A stretch of 64,000 nt of DNA, taken from positions 1-64,000 of the forward strand of contig NZ_BJNV01000007.1 of assembly GCF_006539865.1 (NCBI RefSeq), given 5' to 3'. A model generated the notes under the pieces. That model searched no databases and was not told where the DNA came from. It saw only the letters and a program-made list of their open reading frames with translations. Position 1 is the stretch's first letter, and the number at the start of each line of letters is the position of its first letter. The stretch is from Zoogloea ramigera (GTDB taxonomy: Bacteria; Pseudomonadota; Gammaproteobacteria; Burkholderiales; Rhodocyclaceae). Positions 1-13,130 of the stretch are shown one piece after another. The position numbers and the translations under genes were made by a program.

Positions 1-63
1 CGACGGGTGAATCGCGCAGCCCCCGGGGAATTTCCCGGGCGCTGTCGGTTTTTTTTACACAGG

Positions 64-83
64 CTTTGCTTTTTTTAGCAAAG
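64..83. repeat. Perfect inverted repeat upstream of the PEP-CTERM gene
   Basis: CTTTGCT and AGCAAAG flank a run of six T, giving a perfect 7-bp dyad. It lies about 53-72 bases before the start site predicted from the -24/-12 promoter. It could be an activator site for a sigma-54 enhancer-binding protein or part of the end of an upstream transcript. The sequence alone does not decide between them. Confidence 0.4.
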
Positions 84-109
84 TTGTTGAATTGATTGAA
101 AAGTTTTTC

Positions 110-126
110 TGGCATCAGAATTGCAT
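110..126 (+). promoter_or_regulatory. Sigma-54 (-24/-12) promoter for the PEP-CTERM gene
   Basis: TGGCA at 110-114 and TTGCA at 121-125 give the invariant GG-N10-GC spacing of RpoN promoters. Transcription would begin near 136, leaving a leader of about 20 bases with a CGGAG ribosome site before the ATG at 157. PEP-CTERM genes in EPS-forming Rhodocyclales are known to be controlled by RpoN with the PrsK/PrsR pair, so the match is biologically sensible. No enhancer-binding protein is encoded in this window. Confidence 0.7.
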
Positions 127-156
127 ATGTGTCGGAAAATCTCATCGGAGTCAGTC

Positions 157-747
157 ATGTCTTCAAAGCTCGTTTCTTCCATCGCCCTGGCGGCGTGCCT
201 GCTGGCCAGCGGCGGTGCCTTTGCCGAAGTGCTCTACCAGCAGGCGCCCACTGCAGATGCGACCGGCGAAAGCGCCAACAATCCCGTCGTCACCGGCGAG
301 CCGCTGCTGTTCCAGAGCATTCCGTCGCTGGGCAACGTCACCCTTGAGAAGATCGTCTGGTGGGGCTACCGTAACCCGGCCTATGACCCCAACCCCTACC
401 CGGGCACTGTAGAGAGCTTCGAGGTTTACCTCGACGGCTCCGTGGTGGCCGGCAATCTGACCCTCGACTTCGGCAGCAATCTTCCCAACACCAGCCGGCC
501 GCTCGTCAGATACACCCTTGACGTTGCCGACGCCCCTCTGACCGCCACCGAGATCGCGCTTGCCAACATGAATGATGATGTCAGCTGGTTCTGGCAGGGG
601 GCGGGCCTTGATGCGGCCGGCGCGCCGCTGCTGGCCTTCAGCCTCGAAGGCACCCGCAACGGCGGCGTGGTGCCCGAGCCCGGCACGCTGGCCCTGCTTG
701 GCCTCGCAGGCCTGGCCGCGCGAGCCGCCTCGCGCAAACGCGGCTGA
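157..747 (+). CDS. PEP-CTERM sorting domain protein
   Basis: A 196-residue exported protein. It has an N-terminal signal peptide (MSSKLVSSIALAACLLASGGAFA) and a C-terminal sorting signal: VPEPGTLALLGLAGLAA followed by the basic tail RAASRKRG. Such proteins are cut by exosortase and retained at or released from the surface, often linked to exopolysaccharide and floc formation. The body is not a domain I recognise. The ATG at 157 is chosen because CGGAG sits six bases before it and because upstream in-frame starts (121, 127) lie before the predicted sigma-54 transcription start. A terminator follows, so it appears monocistronic although type I secretion genes come next. Confidence 0.85.
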   Translation: MSSKLVSSIALAACLLASGGAFAEVLYQQAPTADATGESANNPVVTGEPLLFQSIPSLGNVTLEKIVWWGYRNPAYDPNPYPGTVESFEVYLDGSVVAGNLTLDFGSNLPNTSRPLVRYTLDVADAPLTATEIALANMNDDVSWFWQGAGLDAAGAPLLAFSLEGTRNGGVVPEPGTLALLGLAGLAARAASRKRG

Positions 748-766
748 GCCTCAGACAGCCCACCAA

Positions 767-797
767 AAGAGCCGGCCGCGTCCGGCTCTTGTTTTTT
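767..797 (+). terminator. Rho-independent terminator after the PEP-CTERM gene
   Basis: AAGAGCCGG and CCGGCTCTT form a 9-bp stem with a short loop, followed by G and seven T. It separates the PEP-CTERM transcript from the secretion operon, which starts 16 bases later. Confidence 0.85.
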
Positions 798-813
798 TGA
801 TCGAGGAATCATC

Positions 814-2541
814 GTGTCATTTCTCGGACTCGAACGGCCCCGCATCGACACGCCGATGGGGCAGGCGCTCGAATGTGCCCTGGGGCTCTTGAAGCGGGTC
901 GGCTTTTTCAGCCTGTTCATCAACCTGCTGACGCTGACGTCGTCCATCTACATGATGCAGGTGTACGACCGGGTGCTGGCCTCGCGCAGCGGGCCGACGC
1001 TGCTCTACCTCACGCTCTTTGCCGCGGCCTGTCTGGCCACGCTGGCGGCCCTCGAGGTTGTGCGCTCGCGGCTGCTGGTGCGCCTCGGGGCGCGCTTCGA
1101 CGCGCAGCTCTCGGGCCTCGTGTTCATCCGCACCCTCAGCGGCGGGCGCAGTGCCCAGGCCCTGCGCGACCTCGACCAGCTGCGCGGCTTTCTCACCGGC
1201 GCGCAGATCCTCAGCCTGCTCGACGCGCCGTGGATGCCGATCTACATCGGCCTCGTCTATCTGCTCCACCCGTGGCTCGGCCACGTGGCGCTGGTGGGTG
1301 GCGTGCTGCTCTTCCTGCTGGCGCTGTGGAACGAGCGCTCGACCCGCGAACCCCTGGGAGAGGCGGGCAAGCAGATGGCCGCCGGCACCCAGTTTGCCGA
1401 GGTGTCGGCGCGCAACGCCGAGGCGATCCGCGCGATGGGCATGCTGCCCGGCCTCACCGCCCTGTGGCGCAAGCGGCACGACCTGGGTATCGGCCTGCAG
1501 GGTGTGGCCAGCGACCGGGCGGCCAACGTGGCGGCGGTGGCCAAGGCGCTGCGCTTCTTCCTGCAGATCGCGATCCTCGGCGTCGGCGCCTGGCTGGTGA
1601 TCCTGCAGGAGTGCACCGGCGGCGTGATGATCGCCTCGTCCATCATCATGGGCCGCGGGCTGGCGCCGGTCGAGGCGGCGATCGGCGGCTGGCGGGCGTT
1701 CTTGATGGCCCGCGAATCCTACGGGCGGCTGCTCAAGGGCTTCGGCAACGACGCAGCCGACGCGCCGACGATGGCGCTGCCCAAGCCCGAGGGCAAGCTG
1801 GTGTTCGACGGCGTTTCCGGCGGGCCGCCCGATCTGCGCAAGTTTACGGTGAGCAACCTCAGCTTCACGCTGGAGGCGGGGCAGGTGCTCGGCATCACCG
1901 GGCCCAGCGCGGCCGGCAAGTCCACGCTGGCGCGGCTTGCGGTGGGGGTGTGGAGGCCGGGCAGCGGGGTGGTGCGCCTCGACGGCGCCAGCATCTCCGA
2001 CTGGAGCCGCGAGGACGTCGGCCCCCACATCGGCTATCTGCCCCAGGACATCGAGCTGTTCCCCGGCACGGTGGCCGAGAACATCGCCCGCTTCGGCGAG
2101 GTGGACGCCGAAAAGGTAGTCGACGCGGCCCGGCTGGCCGGCGCCCATCAGGTGATCCTCGAGCTGCCCCAGGGCTACGACACGCCGATCGGGCCGGCGG
2201 GGGTCAATCTGTCGGGCGGCCAGCGCCAGCGCATCGGCCTGGCGCGGGCCTTCTACGGCCGGCCGCCGCTGATCGTGCTTGACGAGCCCACCTCCAACCT
2301 CGACGCCGAGGGCGAGGCGGCGGTGCGCCAGGCCATGGAGGCCCTGCGCGGCCAGGCCACGGTGATCGTGATCGCCCACCGCCCGGCGGTGCTCGGCGGC
2401 ACCGATCAGCTGATGGTGGTGCTGAAGGGGCAGATCGTCAATTTCGGGCCGACCTCCGAGGTGATGCCGCAGATCACGCGCCGCGTGGTGGCGCGGCCGG
2501 AGGGGCTGCCCCAGGAAGCCGGAGGTGCTGCCCATGTCTGA
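814..2541 (+). CDS. Type I secretion system permease/ATPase (PrtD family)
   Basis: A 575-residue ABC exporter of the PrtD/AprD type, which energises one-step export of a C-terminally signalled protein across both membranes. The N-terminal half carries about six membrane segments (residues about 28-290). The ATPase half has Walker A GPSAAGKST (about 363-371), signature LSGGQ (about 466), Walker B LIVLDEP and an H-loop IAHRP. There is no N-terminal C39 peptidase domain. Start is GTG at 814 with GAGGA upstream. The next gene, its membrane fusion partner, overlaps the 3' end by 8 bases. No TolC partner or RTX substrate is adjacent, so the cargo is unknown. Confidence 0.93.
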   Translation: MSFLGLERPRIDTPMGQALECALGLLKRVGFFSLFINLLTLTSSIYMMQVYDRVLASRSGPTLLYLTLFAAACLATLAALEVVRSRLLVRLGARFDAQLSGLVFIRTLSGGRSAQALRDLDQLRGFLTGAQILSLLDAPWMPIYIGLVYLLHPWLGHVALVGGVLLFLLALWNERSTREPLGEAGKQMAAGTQFAEVSARNAEAIRAMGMLPGLTALWRKRHDLGIGLQGVASDRAANVAAVAKALRFFLQIAILGVGAWLVILQECTGGVMIASSIIMGRGLAPVEAAIGGWRAFLMARESYGRLLKGFGNDAADAPTMALPKPEGKLVFDGVSGGPPDLRKFTVSNLSFTLEAGQVLGITGPSAAGKSTLARLAVGVWRPGSGVVRLDGASISDWSREDVGPHIGYLPQDIELFPGTVAENIARFGEVDAEKVVDAARLAGAHQVILELPQGYDTPIGPAGVNLSGGQRQRIGLARAFYGRPPLIVLDEPTSNLDAEGEAAVRQAMEALRGQATVIVIAHRPAVLGGTDQLMVVLKGQIVNFGPTSEVMPQITRRVVARPEGLPQEAGGAAHV

Positions 2542-3874
2542 ACTTGCCCGTGAATTCGAGGCCGCCCTGGTGGTGGGCGAAGAGAAGGCCGTCGCCGAGG
2601 CGAAGCGCTGGAACCGCATCGGCTACGCAGTGCTGGCCGGCACCTTCGGGGTGGCGCTGCTGTGGTCGTCGCTGGCGCCGCTGTCGTCGGCGGTGGTGGC
2701 CCAGGGGGCGGTCAAGGTGGACAGCAGCCGTAAAAAAATCCAGCACCCCGAGGGCGGGGTGGTGAAGGAGATCCTGGTCAGGGACGGCAGCCTGGTCAAG
2801 GCCGGCGACGTGCTGGTGCGGCTCGATGAGACCAAGGCCGGCGCCGCCTACGGCGTGGTGCGCGGCGGCCGCGAGGTGGCCCTGGCGACCCAGGCGCGGC
2901 TGGAGGCCGAGCGCGACGAGAAGCCCGGCATCGTGTTCCCCAAGGCGCTCGCGGCGCGGGCCGGTGAGCCGCAGATCGCCGAGATCCTGCGCTCCCAGGA
3001 GTCGCTCTTCAACGCCCGGCGCTCGTCGCGGGTGGGCGAGGTGGGCATTCTCGAGCGGCAGATCGGCGCGCTGCGCAGCGAGATCTCGGGCCTGTTGTCG
3101 CAGCAGCGCTCGAAGGAAGAGCAGGCCGCCAGCATCAAGAGCGAACTCGACGGGCTGCAGGCGCTGGCCAGTCAGGGCATGGTCGAGAAAACCAAGCTCC
3201 GCGCCACCGAGCGCGACCTGACCCGCCTGAAGGGCGAGCGCGATGAGCTGGCGTCCAAGGTGGCCTCGGCCAACACGGCGATCAGCGAGAAGGAACTCAA
3301 GAAGTTCCAGGTGAAAAAAGCCTTCCACGAGGAAGTTGTGGCCGAGCTCAAGAAGGTGCAGGCCGAGAACCTCGAGCTGATCGAGAAGGAGAGCGCGACC
3401 CGCTACACCCTCGAGCAGACCGAGCTGCGGGCGCCCGTCGATGGCACGGTGACCGACCTCAAGGTGCATACCGCCGGCGGCGTGATCGGGCCGGGCGAGG
3501 TGGTGATGGAGGTGGTGCCGAGCTCCGACCGGCTGATCGTCGAGGGCAAGGTGCTGCCGCCGGACATCGACCGGGTGGCGCTGGGGCAGGAGGTGGGCAT
3601 CAAGCTGCACGCCTTCAATTCGCGCACGACGCCCGAGCTGAAGGGCGCGTTGCAGTACGTGTCGGCCGACGCGGTGGTCGACCCGCGCACCGAGATGAGC
3701 TACTTCATCGTCAAGGCCTCGGTGCCGCCGGACGAGCTGAAGCGCCTCGGTGAGCAGAAGGTGCAGCCGGGCATGCAGACCGACATGTTCATCATCACCG
3801 GCGAGCGGACCTTCCTCGGCTACCTGTTCCAGCCGCTGGCCGACAGTTTCAACCGCGCCTGGCGGGAGCGCTGA
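2534..3874 (+). CDS. Type I secretion periplasmic adaptor (HlyD/PrtE family)
   Basis: A 446-residue membrane fusion protein that bridges the ABC exporter to a TolC-type outer membrane channel. One transmembrane segment near residues 32-52 is followed by a biotinyl-lipoyl-like half (VDSSRKKIQHPEGGVVKEIL), a long coiled-coil hairpin (about residues 140-290) and the second lipoyl and beta-barrel part (LRAPVDGTVTDLKVHTAGGV). The ATG at 2534 has GGAGG eight bases upstream; an in-frame GTG at 2525 is less likely. It overlaps the upstream ATPase gene, so the two are translated together. No third component follows; the next gene is on the other strand. Confidence 0.92.
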   Translation: MSELAREFEAALVVGEEKAVAEAKRWNRIGYAVLAGTFGVALLWSSLAPLSSAVVAQGAVKVDSSRKKIQHPEGGVVKEILVRDGSLVKAGDVLVRLDETKAGAAYGVVRGGREVALATQARLEAERDEKPGIVFPKALAARAGEPQIAEILRSQESLFNARRSSRVGEVGILERQIGALRSEISGLLSQQRSKEEQAASIKSELDGLQALASQGMVEKTKLRATERDLTRLKGERDELASKVASANTAISEKELKKFQVKKAFHEEVVAELKKVQAENLELIEKESATRYTLEQTELRAPVDGTVTDLKVHTAGGVIGPGEVVMEVVPSSDRLIVEGKVLPPDIDRVALGQEVGIKLHAFNSRTTPELKGALQYVSADAVVDPRTEMSYFIVKASVPPDELKRLGEQKVQPGMQTDMFIITGERTFLGYLFQPLADSFNRAWRER

Positions 3875-3889
3875 GCCGCGGCCGGCAGG

Positions 3890-4789
3890 TCAGCGCTGCG
3901 GCTGGGCGAGCACTTCCTCGCACACCCGCAGCCAGGCTCGGGCGGCGTGGGACATGTAGTGGCCGGGCTTCCAGATCAGGGCCACGTGCCAGTCCAGGGC
4001 CGGCTCGGCGAGCGGGCGCACCGCCAGTTCCGGCCCGATGTTGAGCCGCGTCAGCAGCGGCGCCGGCATCAGCGTGCTGCCCAGGCCGGCGGCGGCCATC
4101 GCCACCAGAAAATCCCACTGCCCGCTGCGGGCGGCGACGCGCGGCTCGAAGTGGGCGTCGCCGAAGGCCTCGCGGATCCGCCGGGTCAGCGAGAAGTCAT
4201 CCTCCAGCAGGATCAGCGCCTCGTCGCGCAGCGCGGCCAGGCTCACCGGGCCGCTTGCCCGCGCCCAGGCGGCGTGGCGCGGGCCGACGACCTGCAGCGG
4301 GTAGCGGCCGAAGCTGCGCGTGGCGAGCCCGAGCGCCGGGGCCACCGGGAGCAGGGTGGCGCCCACCTCCAGCTCGCCGGCCGCCACCCGCTGTTCGATG
4401 CGCTGCCCGCCGGCCTCCTCGAGGGTCAGGCGGATCGCCGGGTGGCGCTCGCAGAAGCGCTTCACCACCGGCGGAAAGAGCAGGTTGACCATCGGCGGCA
4501 TGCCCACCGTGAGCTCGCCGCGGCTGAGCTCGGTGAGATCGGCCACCTCCCGCGTCAGCCGGCGCATGCCCTCGACGGCGTCCTGGCCGCGCGCGAACAC
4601 CACCTTGCCCACGTCGGTGAGGCGCAGCTGGCGCCCGTCGCGGATCAGTAGCGGCTGGCCGATTTCGTCCTCGAGCTGGCGGACCATCTTGCTGACCGTC
4701 GACTGGGTGACGTGGAGCGCCTCGGCAGCCAGCGTGAAGCTGTTGTGGCGGACGGTCTCGATGAAATAGCGGAGGGCGCGCAGGTCCAT
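3890..4789 (-). CDS. LysR-family transcriptional regulator
   Basis: A 299-residue protein with an N-terminal winged helix-turn-helix (RALRYFIETVRHNSFTLAAE, then ALHVTQSTVSKMVRQLEDEIG) and a C-terminal periplasmic-binding-like effector domain. LysR proteins commonly regulate the divergently transcribed neighbour, here the CoA-transferase gene beginning at 4929, in response to a small acid or thioester metabolite. The 139-bp shared intergenic region would hold the operator. It is convergent with the secretion operon, ending 15 bases from the adaptor gene. The effector cannot be read from the sequence. Confidence 0.9.
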   Translation of the reverse strand: MDLRALRYFIETVRHNSFTLAAEALHVTQSTVSKMVRQLEDEIGQPLLIRDGRQLRLTDVGKVVFARGQDAVEGMRRLTREVADLTELSRGELTVGMPPMVNLLFPPVVKRFCERHPAIRLTLEEAGGQRIEQRVAAGELEVGATLLPVAPALGLATRSFGRYPLQVVGPRHAAWARASGPVSLAALRDEALILLEDDFSLTRRIREAFGDAHFEPRVAARSGQWDFLVAMAAAGLGSTLMPAPLLTRLNIGPELAVRPLAEPALDWHVALIWKPGHYMSHAARAWLRVCEEVLAQPQR

Positions 4790-4928
4790 TCCGGGCTCCG
4801 TAATCCATGAAAAAAACGACTGAATGGCAGGATTTTAAGTCATAAAGTGCATTGCCTGCCGCGCGTATAGTCGCGCCGATGCGCCCGCCGAAGCGCGCGA
4901 CACAACATACAGGAACGGAGAAAAAGCC
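4790..4928. promoter_or_regulatory. Divergent promoter region, LysR gene and CoA-transferase gene
   Basis: The region is more AT-rich than its flanks. It holds an imperfect dyad with TTTA and TAAA arms around AGTCA (4833-4846) that would suit a LysR-type site, and a -10-like TATAGT at 4866-4871 reading toward the CoA-transferase gene. There is no good -35 box, as expected for an activator-dependent promoter. AACGGAG precedes the ATG at 4929. Confidence 0.35.
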
Positions 4929-6449
4929 ATGCCCATCGATCGAATTCGCCTGCCCCGCCTGCGGGACCGCATCATGTCGCCGGAGGCCGCCGCCGCGCTG
5001 TTCGCCGACGGCATGACCGTCGGGATGAGCGGCTTCACGCGGGCCGGCGACTGCAAGGCGGTGCCCTTCGCGCTGGCCGAGCGAGCGGCCCGGGAGCCGC
5101 TGTCGATCACCCTGATGACCGGCGCGTCGCTGGGCAACGACATCGACAAGGTGCTGACCGACGCCAACGTGATCAGCCGCCGCATCCCGTTCCAGTCCGA
5201 CCCGACCCTGCGCCGCAAGATCAACGCCGGCGAGGTGATGTTCATCGATCAGCATTTGTCCGAGACCGTCGAGCAGTTGCGCGCCGGCCAGATCGCGCCG
5301 GTGGACATCGCGGTGGTCGAGGCTACCGCGATCACCGAGAACGGCGGCATCGTGCCGACCACCTCGGTGGGCAACTCGGCGAGCTTCGCGGTGCTGGCCA
5401 AGAAGATCATCGTCGAGATCAACCTCACCATGCCGCTGGGCCTCGAAGGGCTCCACGACATCTACATCCCCACCTACCGCCCGCACCGCCTGCCGATCCC
5501 GCTGATCTCGCCGGCGCAGCGCATCGGCCTGCCTTACATTCCGGTGGACCCGGAAAAGATCGTCGCCATCGTCGTCACCCAGAAGGCCGACAGCCCGTCC
5601 AACGTGCTGCCGCCCGACGCCGAGACGCGGGCCATCGCCGGCCACCTGAACGACTTCCTGGCCCACGAGGTCAAGGCCGGCCGCCTGTCGCCGGCGCTGC
5701 AGCCGCTGCAGGCCGGCATCGGCACCATCGCCAACGCGGTGCTCCACGGCATGCTCGACTCGCCCTTCCGCGACCTCAAGATGTACTCGGAGGTGCTGCA
5801 GGACAGCACCATCGAGCTCCTCGACGCCGGCCGCCTGAGCTTCGCCTCGGCCTCGTCGATCACCCTCTCGAAGGACACCTACGAGCGCGTGCTGGGCGAC
5901 ATCGAGCGCTACAAGAGCCGTCTGGTGCTGCGCCCGCAGGAGATCAGCAACCACCCGGAGGTGATCCGCCGCCTCGGCCTGATCACCATCAACACCGCGC
6001 TGGAGTGCGACATCTACGGCAACGTGAACTCCACCCACGTGGGCGGCACGCACATGATGAACGGCATCGGCGGCTCGGGCGACTTCGCCCGCAACGCGCA
6101 CCTGTCGGTGTTCGTCACCAAGGCCGTGGCCAAGCACGGGGCGATCTCGAGCATCGTGCCGATGGTCTCGCATGTGGACCACACCGAGCACGACACCGAC
6201 ATCATCGTCACCGAGCACGGCCTCGCCGAGCTGCGCGGCCTGGCCCCGCGGGAGCGGGCGCGGCAGATCATCTACAACTGCGCCGACCCGCTCTACCGCG
6301 ACCTGCTGTGGGATTACTTTGCCCGCGCCAGCCGCCGCGGCGGCCACACGCCGCACCTGCTGCAGGAGGCCTTTGCCTGGCACCTGCGCTTCGAGGGCAC
6401 GGGCTCGATGCTTGAGCAGCAGCGCCAGCCCGAGGCCGTGCCGGCCTGA
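4929..6449 (+). CDS. Acetyl-CoA hydrolase/transferase family; likely succinyl-CoA:acetate CoA-transferase
   Basis: A 506-residue class I CoA-transferase with two related halves. Residues near 20-60 (DGMTVGMSGFTRAGDCKAVP) and the glycine-rich GIGGSGDFARNAHLSVFV near 379-396 match the AarC/YgfH/Cat1 group. The likely catalytic glutamate is E288 in the segment LKMYSEVLQD. The enzyme moves CoA between succinate, acetate or propionate in the cytoplasm, recycling acetate or completing a bypassed TCA cycle. Its divergent LysR neighbour suggests substrate induction. Members of this family were long annotated as acetyl-CoA hydrolases, so exact substrates remain uncertain. Confidence 0.88.
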   Translation: MPIDRIRLPRLRDRIMSPEAAAALFADGMTVGMSGFTRAGDCKAVPFALAERAAREPLSITLMTGASLGNDIDKVLTDANVISRRIPFQSDPTLRRKINAGEVMFIDQHLSETVEQLRAGQIAPVDIAVVEATAITENGGIVPTTSVGNSASFAVLAKKIIVEINLTMPLGLEGLHDIYIPTYRPHRLPIPLISPAQRIGLPYIPVDPEKIVAIVVTQKADSPSNVLPPDAETRAIAGHLNDFLAHEVKAGRLSPALQPLQAGIGTIANAVLHGMLDSPFRDLKMYSEVLQDSTIELLDAGRLSFASASSITLSKDTYERVLGDIERYKSRLVLRPQEISNHPEVIRRLGLITINTALECDIYGNVNSTHVGGTHMMNGIGGSGDFARNAHLSVFVTKAVAKHGAISSIVPMVSHVDHTEHDTDIIVTEHGLAELRGLAPRERARQIIYNCADPLYRDLLWDYFARASRRGGHTPHLLQEAFAWHLRFEGTGSMLEQQRQPEAVPA

Positions 6450-6619
6450 TCCTGCCGTTCTGATTTACCTCTAACCGGAGCGCGCGCAGGCCGCGCTCCC
6501 GGCCGCTCCGGCCTTGAAAGTGCCCTTCGAGCCGGAGCCCGCTTCAATGCCTGCACCTTGCCGGCCAAGCCGCCGCGTTCCGTGCTTCTCCCCCGCGGAA
6601 CGCGGCGCCGGGCCCACGC

Positions 6620-7669
6620 TCAGGCGCTCACATGCACCTTCGGCAGGCCGGCTTCCATGCGGCCGATCACCGTGGCGTCCGTGAAGCCGCCCTGGCGGAA
6701 CACTTCCAGCACCTCGTCCGCCGAGGCCGGGTCGCAGGCCACCATCAGGCCGCCGCTGGTCTGGGCGTCGGCCATCACGCTGCGCTGCCACTCCTCGACA
6801 CCTTCTTCGAAGTTCACCGACAGCCCGTAGCTGGCCAGGTTGCGCCCGATGGCGCCGGGGCCTATGCCCTGTTTCGCAAAGCCCACCGCCGCCGGCATCA
6901 CCGGCAGCCGCGCGGCCGACACCTTGGCCGCCAGCCCGGCGCCGCGGCAGATCTCGAGCAGATGGCCGAGCAGGCCGAAGCCGGTGACGTCGGTGAGGGC
7001 ATGCACGCCCGGCAGCACCGCCAGCGCCGGCCCGACCTTGTTGAGGCGGGTCGTGGCGGCGAGCATCTGGGCGTAGCCGTCGGCATCCAGCACGCCCTTC
7101 TTCATCGCCGAGCCGAGGATGCCGACGCCGAGCGGCTTGCCGAGGATCAGCACGTCGCCATCCTTGGCGTCGCGGTTGCGCTTGATCACGTCGGGGTGGG
7201 CGAGGCCCAGCGCCACCAGGCCGTAGATCGGCTCGGGCGAGTCGATGCTGTGGCCGCCGGCCACCGGAATGCCGGCCTCGGCGCACACGCTGGCGCCGCC
7301 CTCGAGGATGCGCCCGATGGCCGACAGCGGCAGCTTGCCCACCGGCATCCCGACGATGGCCAGCGCCATGATCGGCGTGCCGCCCATCGCGTAGACGTCG
7401 GAGAGGGCGTTGGTGGCGGCGATGCGCCCGAAGTCGAAGGGGTCGTCGACGATGGGCATGAAGAAGTCGGTGGTGGCGATCAGGGCCTGCTGGTCGTTGA
7501 GCTTCCAGACGGCGGCGTCGTCGGCGGTTTCGGTGCCCACCAGCAGGTTGGCGAAGGGCTGGGCCGCGGGCATGTGGGCGAGCATCTCGGCCAGCGCGGC
7601 GGGGGCGATTTTGCAGCCGCATCCGCCGCCGTGAGACAATTCGGTGAGTCGCAGAGGTGCTTCGGTCAT
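6620..7669 (-). CDS. selD: Selenide, water dikinase (selenophosphate synthetase)
   Basis: A 349-residue enzyme making monoselenophosphate from selenide and ATP. The N-terminal motif SHGGGCGCK places the catalytic Cys at residue 17 and Lys at 20, as in the E. coli protein; the codon is a true Cys codon, not a UGA for selenocysteine. It is followed by the AIRS-type ATP-binding core. It is divergent from mnmH with only 34 bases between the two starts, so a shared promoter region is likely. The selenium is therefore at least used for 2-selenouridine in tRNA; no selA or selB is present here. Confidence 0.95.
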   Translation of the reverse strand: MTEAPLRLTELSHGGGCGCKIAPAALAEMLAHMPAAQPFANLLVGTETADDAAVWKLNDQQALIATTDFFMPIVDDPFDFGRIAATNALSDVYAMGGTPIMALAIVGMPVGKLPLSAIGRILEGGASVCAEAGIPVAGGHSIDSPEPIYGLVALGLAHPDVIKRNRDAKDGDVLILGKPLGVGILGSAMKKGVLDADGYAQMLAATTRLNKVGPALAVLPGVHALTDVTGFGLLGHLLEICRGAGLAAKVSAARLPVMPAAVGFAKQGIGPGAIGRNLASYGLSVNFEEGVEEWQRSVMADAQTSGGLMVACDPASADEVLEVFRQGGFTDATVIGRMEAGLPKVHVSA

Positions 7670-7703
7670 CTCAAGTTTTCCAGTTCAATCAATCGGTTCA
7701 AAC

Positions 7704-8762
7704 GTGTCCGCCCATCCCGCTCCCTTTTCCGTCGGCTTCGACCGGCTCGACGAGTTCGATACCATCATCGACGTCCGCTCGCCGGCAGAGTTTGCCGAAG
7801 ACCATATCCCCGGGGCGATCAACTGCCCGGTGCTCGACGACGAGGAGCGCATCCGGGTGGGCACCCTCTACAAGCAGGTGTCGCCCTTCGAGGCAAAGAA
7901 GGTGGGGGCGGCGCTGGTGTCGCGCAACATCGCGCGGCACATCGAGACGCATTTTCTCAGTAAGCCGAGGGGCTGGAAACCACTGATTTACTGCTGGCGC
8001 GGCGGCCAGCGCAGCGGCGCGATGACCGTGGTGCTGGGCCAGATCGGCTGGCCGGCGCGGCGCCTCGACGGGGGCTACAAGGCTTTCCGCCAGCGGGTGC
8101 TCGAAGAGCTCGACACGCTGCCGCCGGCCCTGCGTTTCAACATCCTGTGCGGGCCCACCGGCAGCGCCAAGACGGCGCTGCTCGACGCGCTGGCGGCCGC
8201 GGGCGCCCAGGTGCTCGACCTCGAGGGGCTGGCCTGCCATCGGGGCTCGGTGCTGGGGGGCGCGCCCAATACCAGCCAGCCCGGCCAGAAGGCCTTCGAG
8301 ACGCAGCTGTGGTCGGCCCTGCGCGGCTTCGACCCGGCCCGCCCGGTGTGGGCCGAGTCCGAGAGCCGGCGCGTCGGGCGCCTGCATGTGCCCGGCGTGC
8401 TCTTCGAGTGCCTGCGGGACGGCGAGTGCACCCTGGTGCAGGCGCCGCTGGAGGCGCGGGTGGATCACCTGCTGGAGCGCTACGCCGACCTCATCGCCGA
8501 TCCGGCCGCCTTTAACGAAAAACTGGCGCGGCTGGTGCCCCAGCACGGCCACGAGCGGGTCGGCGGCTGGCAGGCGCTGGTCGAGGCCGGCACCTGGCGC
8601 CAGCTGGCGGAAGAGCTGGTGAGCATGCACTACGACCCGGCCTACAAGCGCGGCGGCGAGGGGCTTTACCGCCGGCTGGAGGCGGCGCACCTGCTGCCGC
8701 TGGCGTCCCTCGACGCGCCGGCCCTGGCTGCCGCGGCGCAGGGGCTCGCGGCGGCGGGCTGA
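7704..8762 (+). CDS. mnmH: tRNA 2-selenouridine synthase
   Basis: A 352-residue protein that replaces sulfur by selenium at the wobble 2-thiouridine of some tRNAs, using selenophosphate from SelD. An N-terminal rhodanese domain carries the active Cys in IYCWRGGQRSG; a P-loop GPTGSAKTALL lies near residues 150-160. Starting at the GTG at 7704 puts this Cys at residue 97, the same number as in E. coli MnmH (YbbB), which supports this start. A longer frame from 7644 would overlap selD and is rejected. It is divergent from selD, the supplier of its substrate. Confidence 0.93.
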   Translation: MSAHPAPFSVGFDRLDEFDTIIDVRSPAEFAEDHIPGAINCPVLDDEERIRVGTLYKQVSPFEAKKVGAALVSRNIARHIETHFLSKPRGWKPLIYCWRGGQRSGAMTVVLGQIGWPARRLDGGYKAFRQRVLEELDTLPPALRFNILCGPTGSAKTALLDALAAAGAQVLDLEGLACHRGSVLGGAPNTSQPGQKAFETQLWSALRGFDPARPVWAESESRRVGRLHVPGVLFECLRDGECTLVQAPLEARVDHLLERYADLIADPAAFNEKLARLVPQHGHERVGGWQALVEAGTWRQLAEELVSMHYDPAYKRGGEGLYRRLEAAHLLPLASLDAPALAAAAQGLAAAG

Positions 8763-8777
8763 CGGTTCGGGTTTCGC

Positions 8778-12941
<4,164 letters not shown>

Positions 12942-13130
12942 CGGCGTGGTCTCCTGCAGCCGGTCTTGCCCGGCCCGTGTGTCTTGGGTGTTGTGGTGAT
13001 CGCCTCGGAAGCAATGCTGGCTGGCGCTACCGAGGATTGACGGCAGTGGGGCGGGAATCTTGACCCGGAGGGCCTGCCCTTGCCGATCCGGTGGCGGGCT
13101 ACCGGAGGCAAGGGCATTGATGGGTGACGC

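Noticed and set aside
1-50. Terminator at the window start
   Set aside because: CCCGGG dyad at 21-40 is followed by T residues only after a ten-base gap; the upstream gene is outside the window, so it cannot be judged.
7600-7669. Selenocysteine in SelD
   Set aside because: The active-site position is a Cys codon in an uninterrupted frame.
7644-7703. Longer mnmH start
   Set aside because: Would overlap selD and shift the rhodanese Cys away from residue 97.
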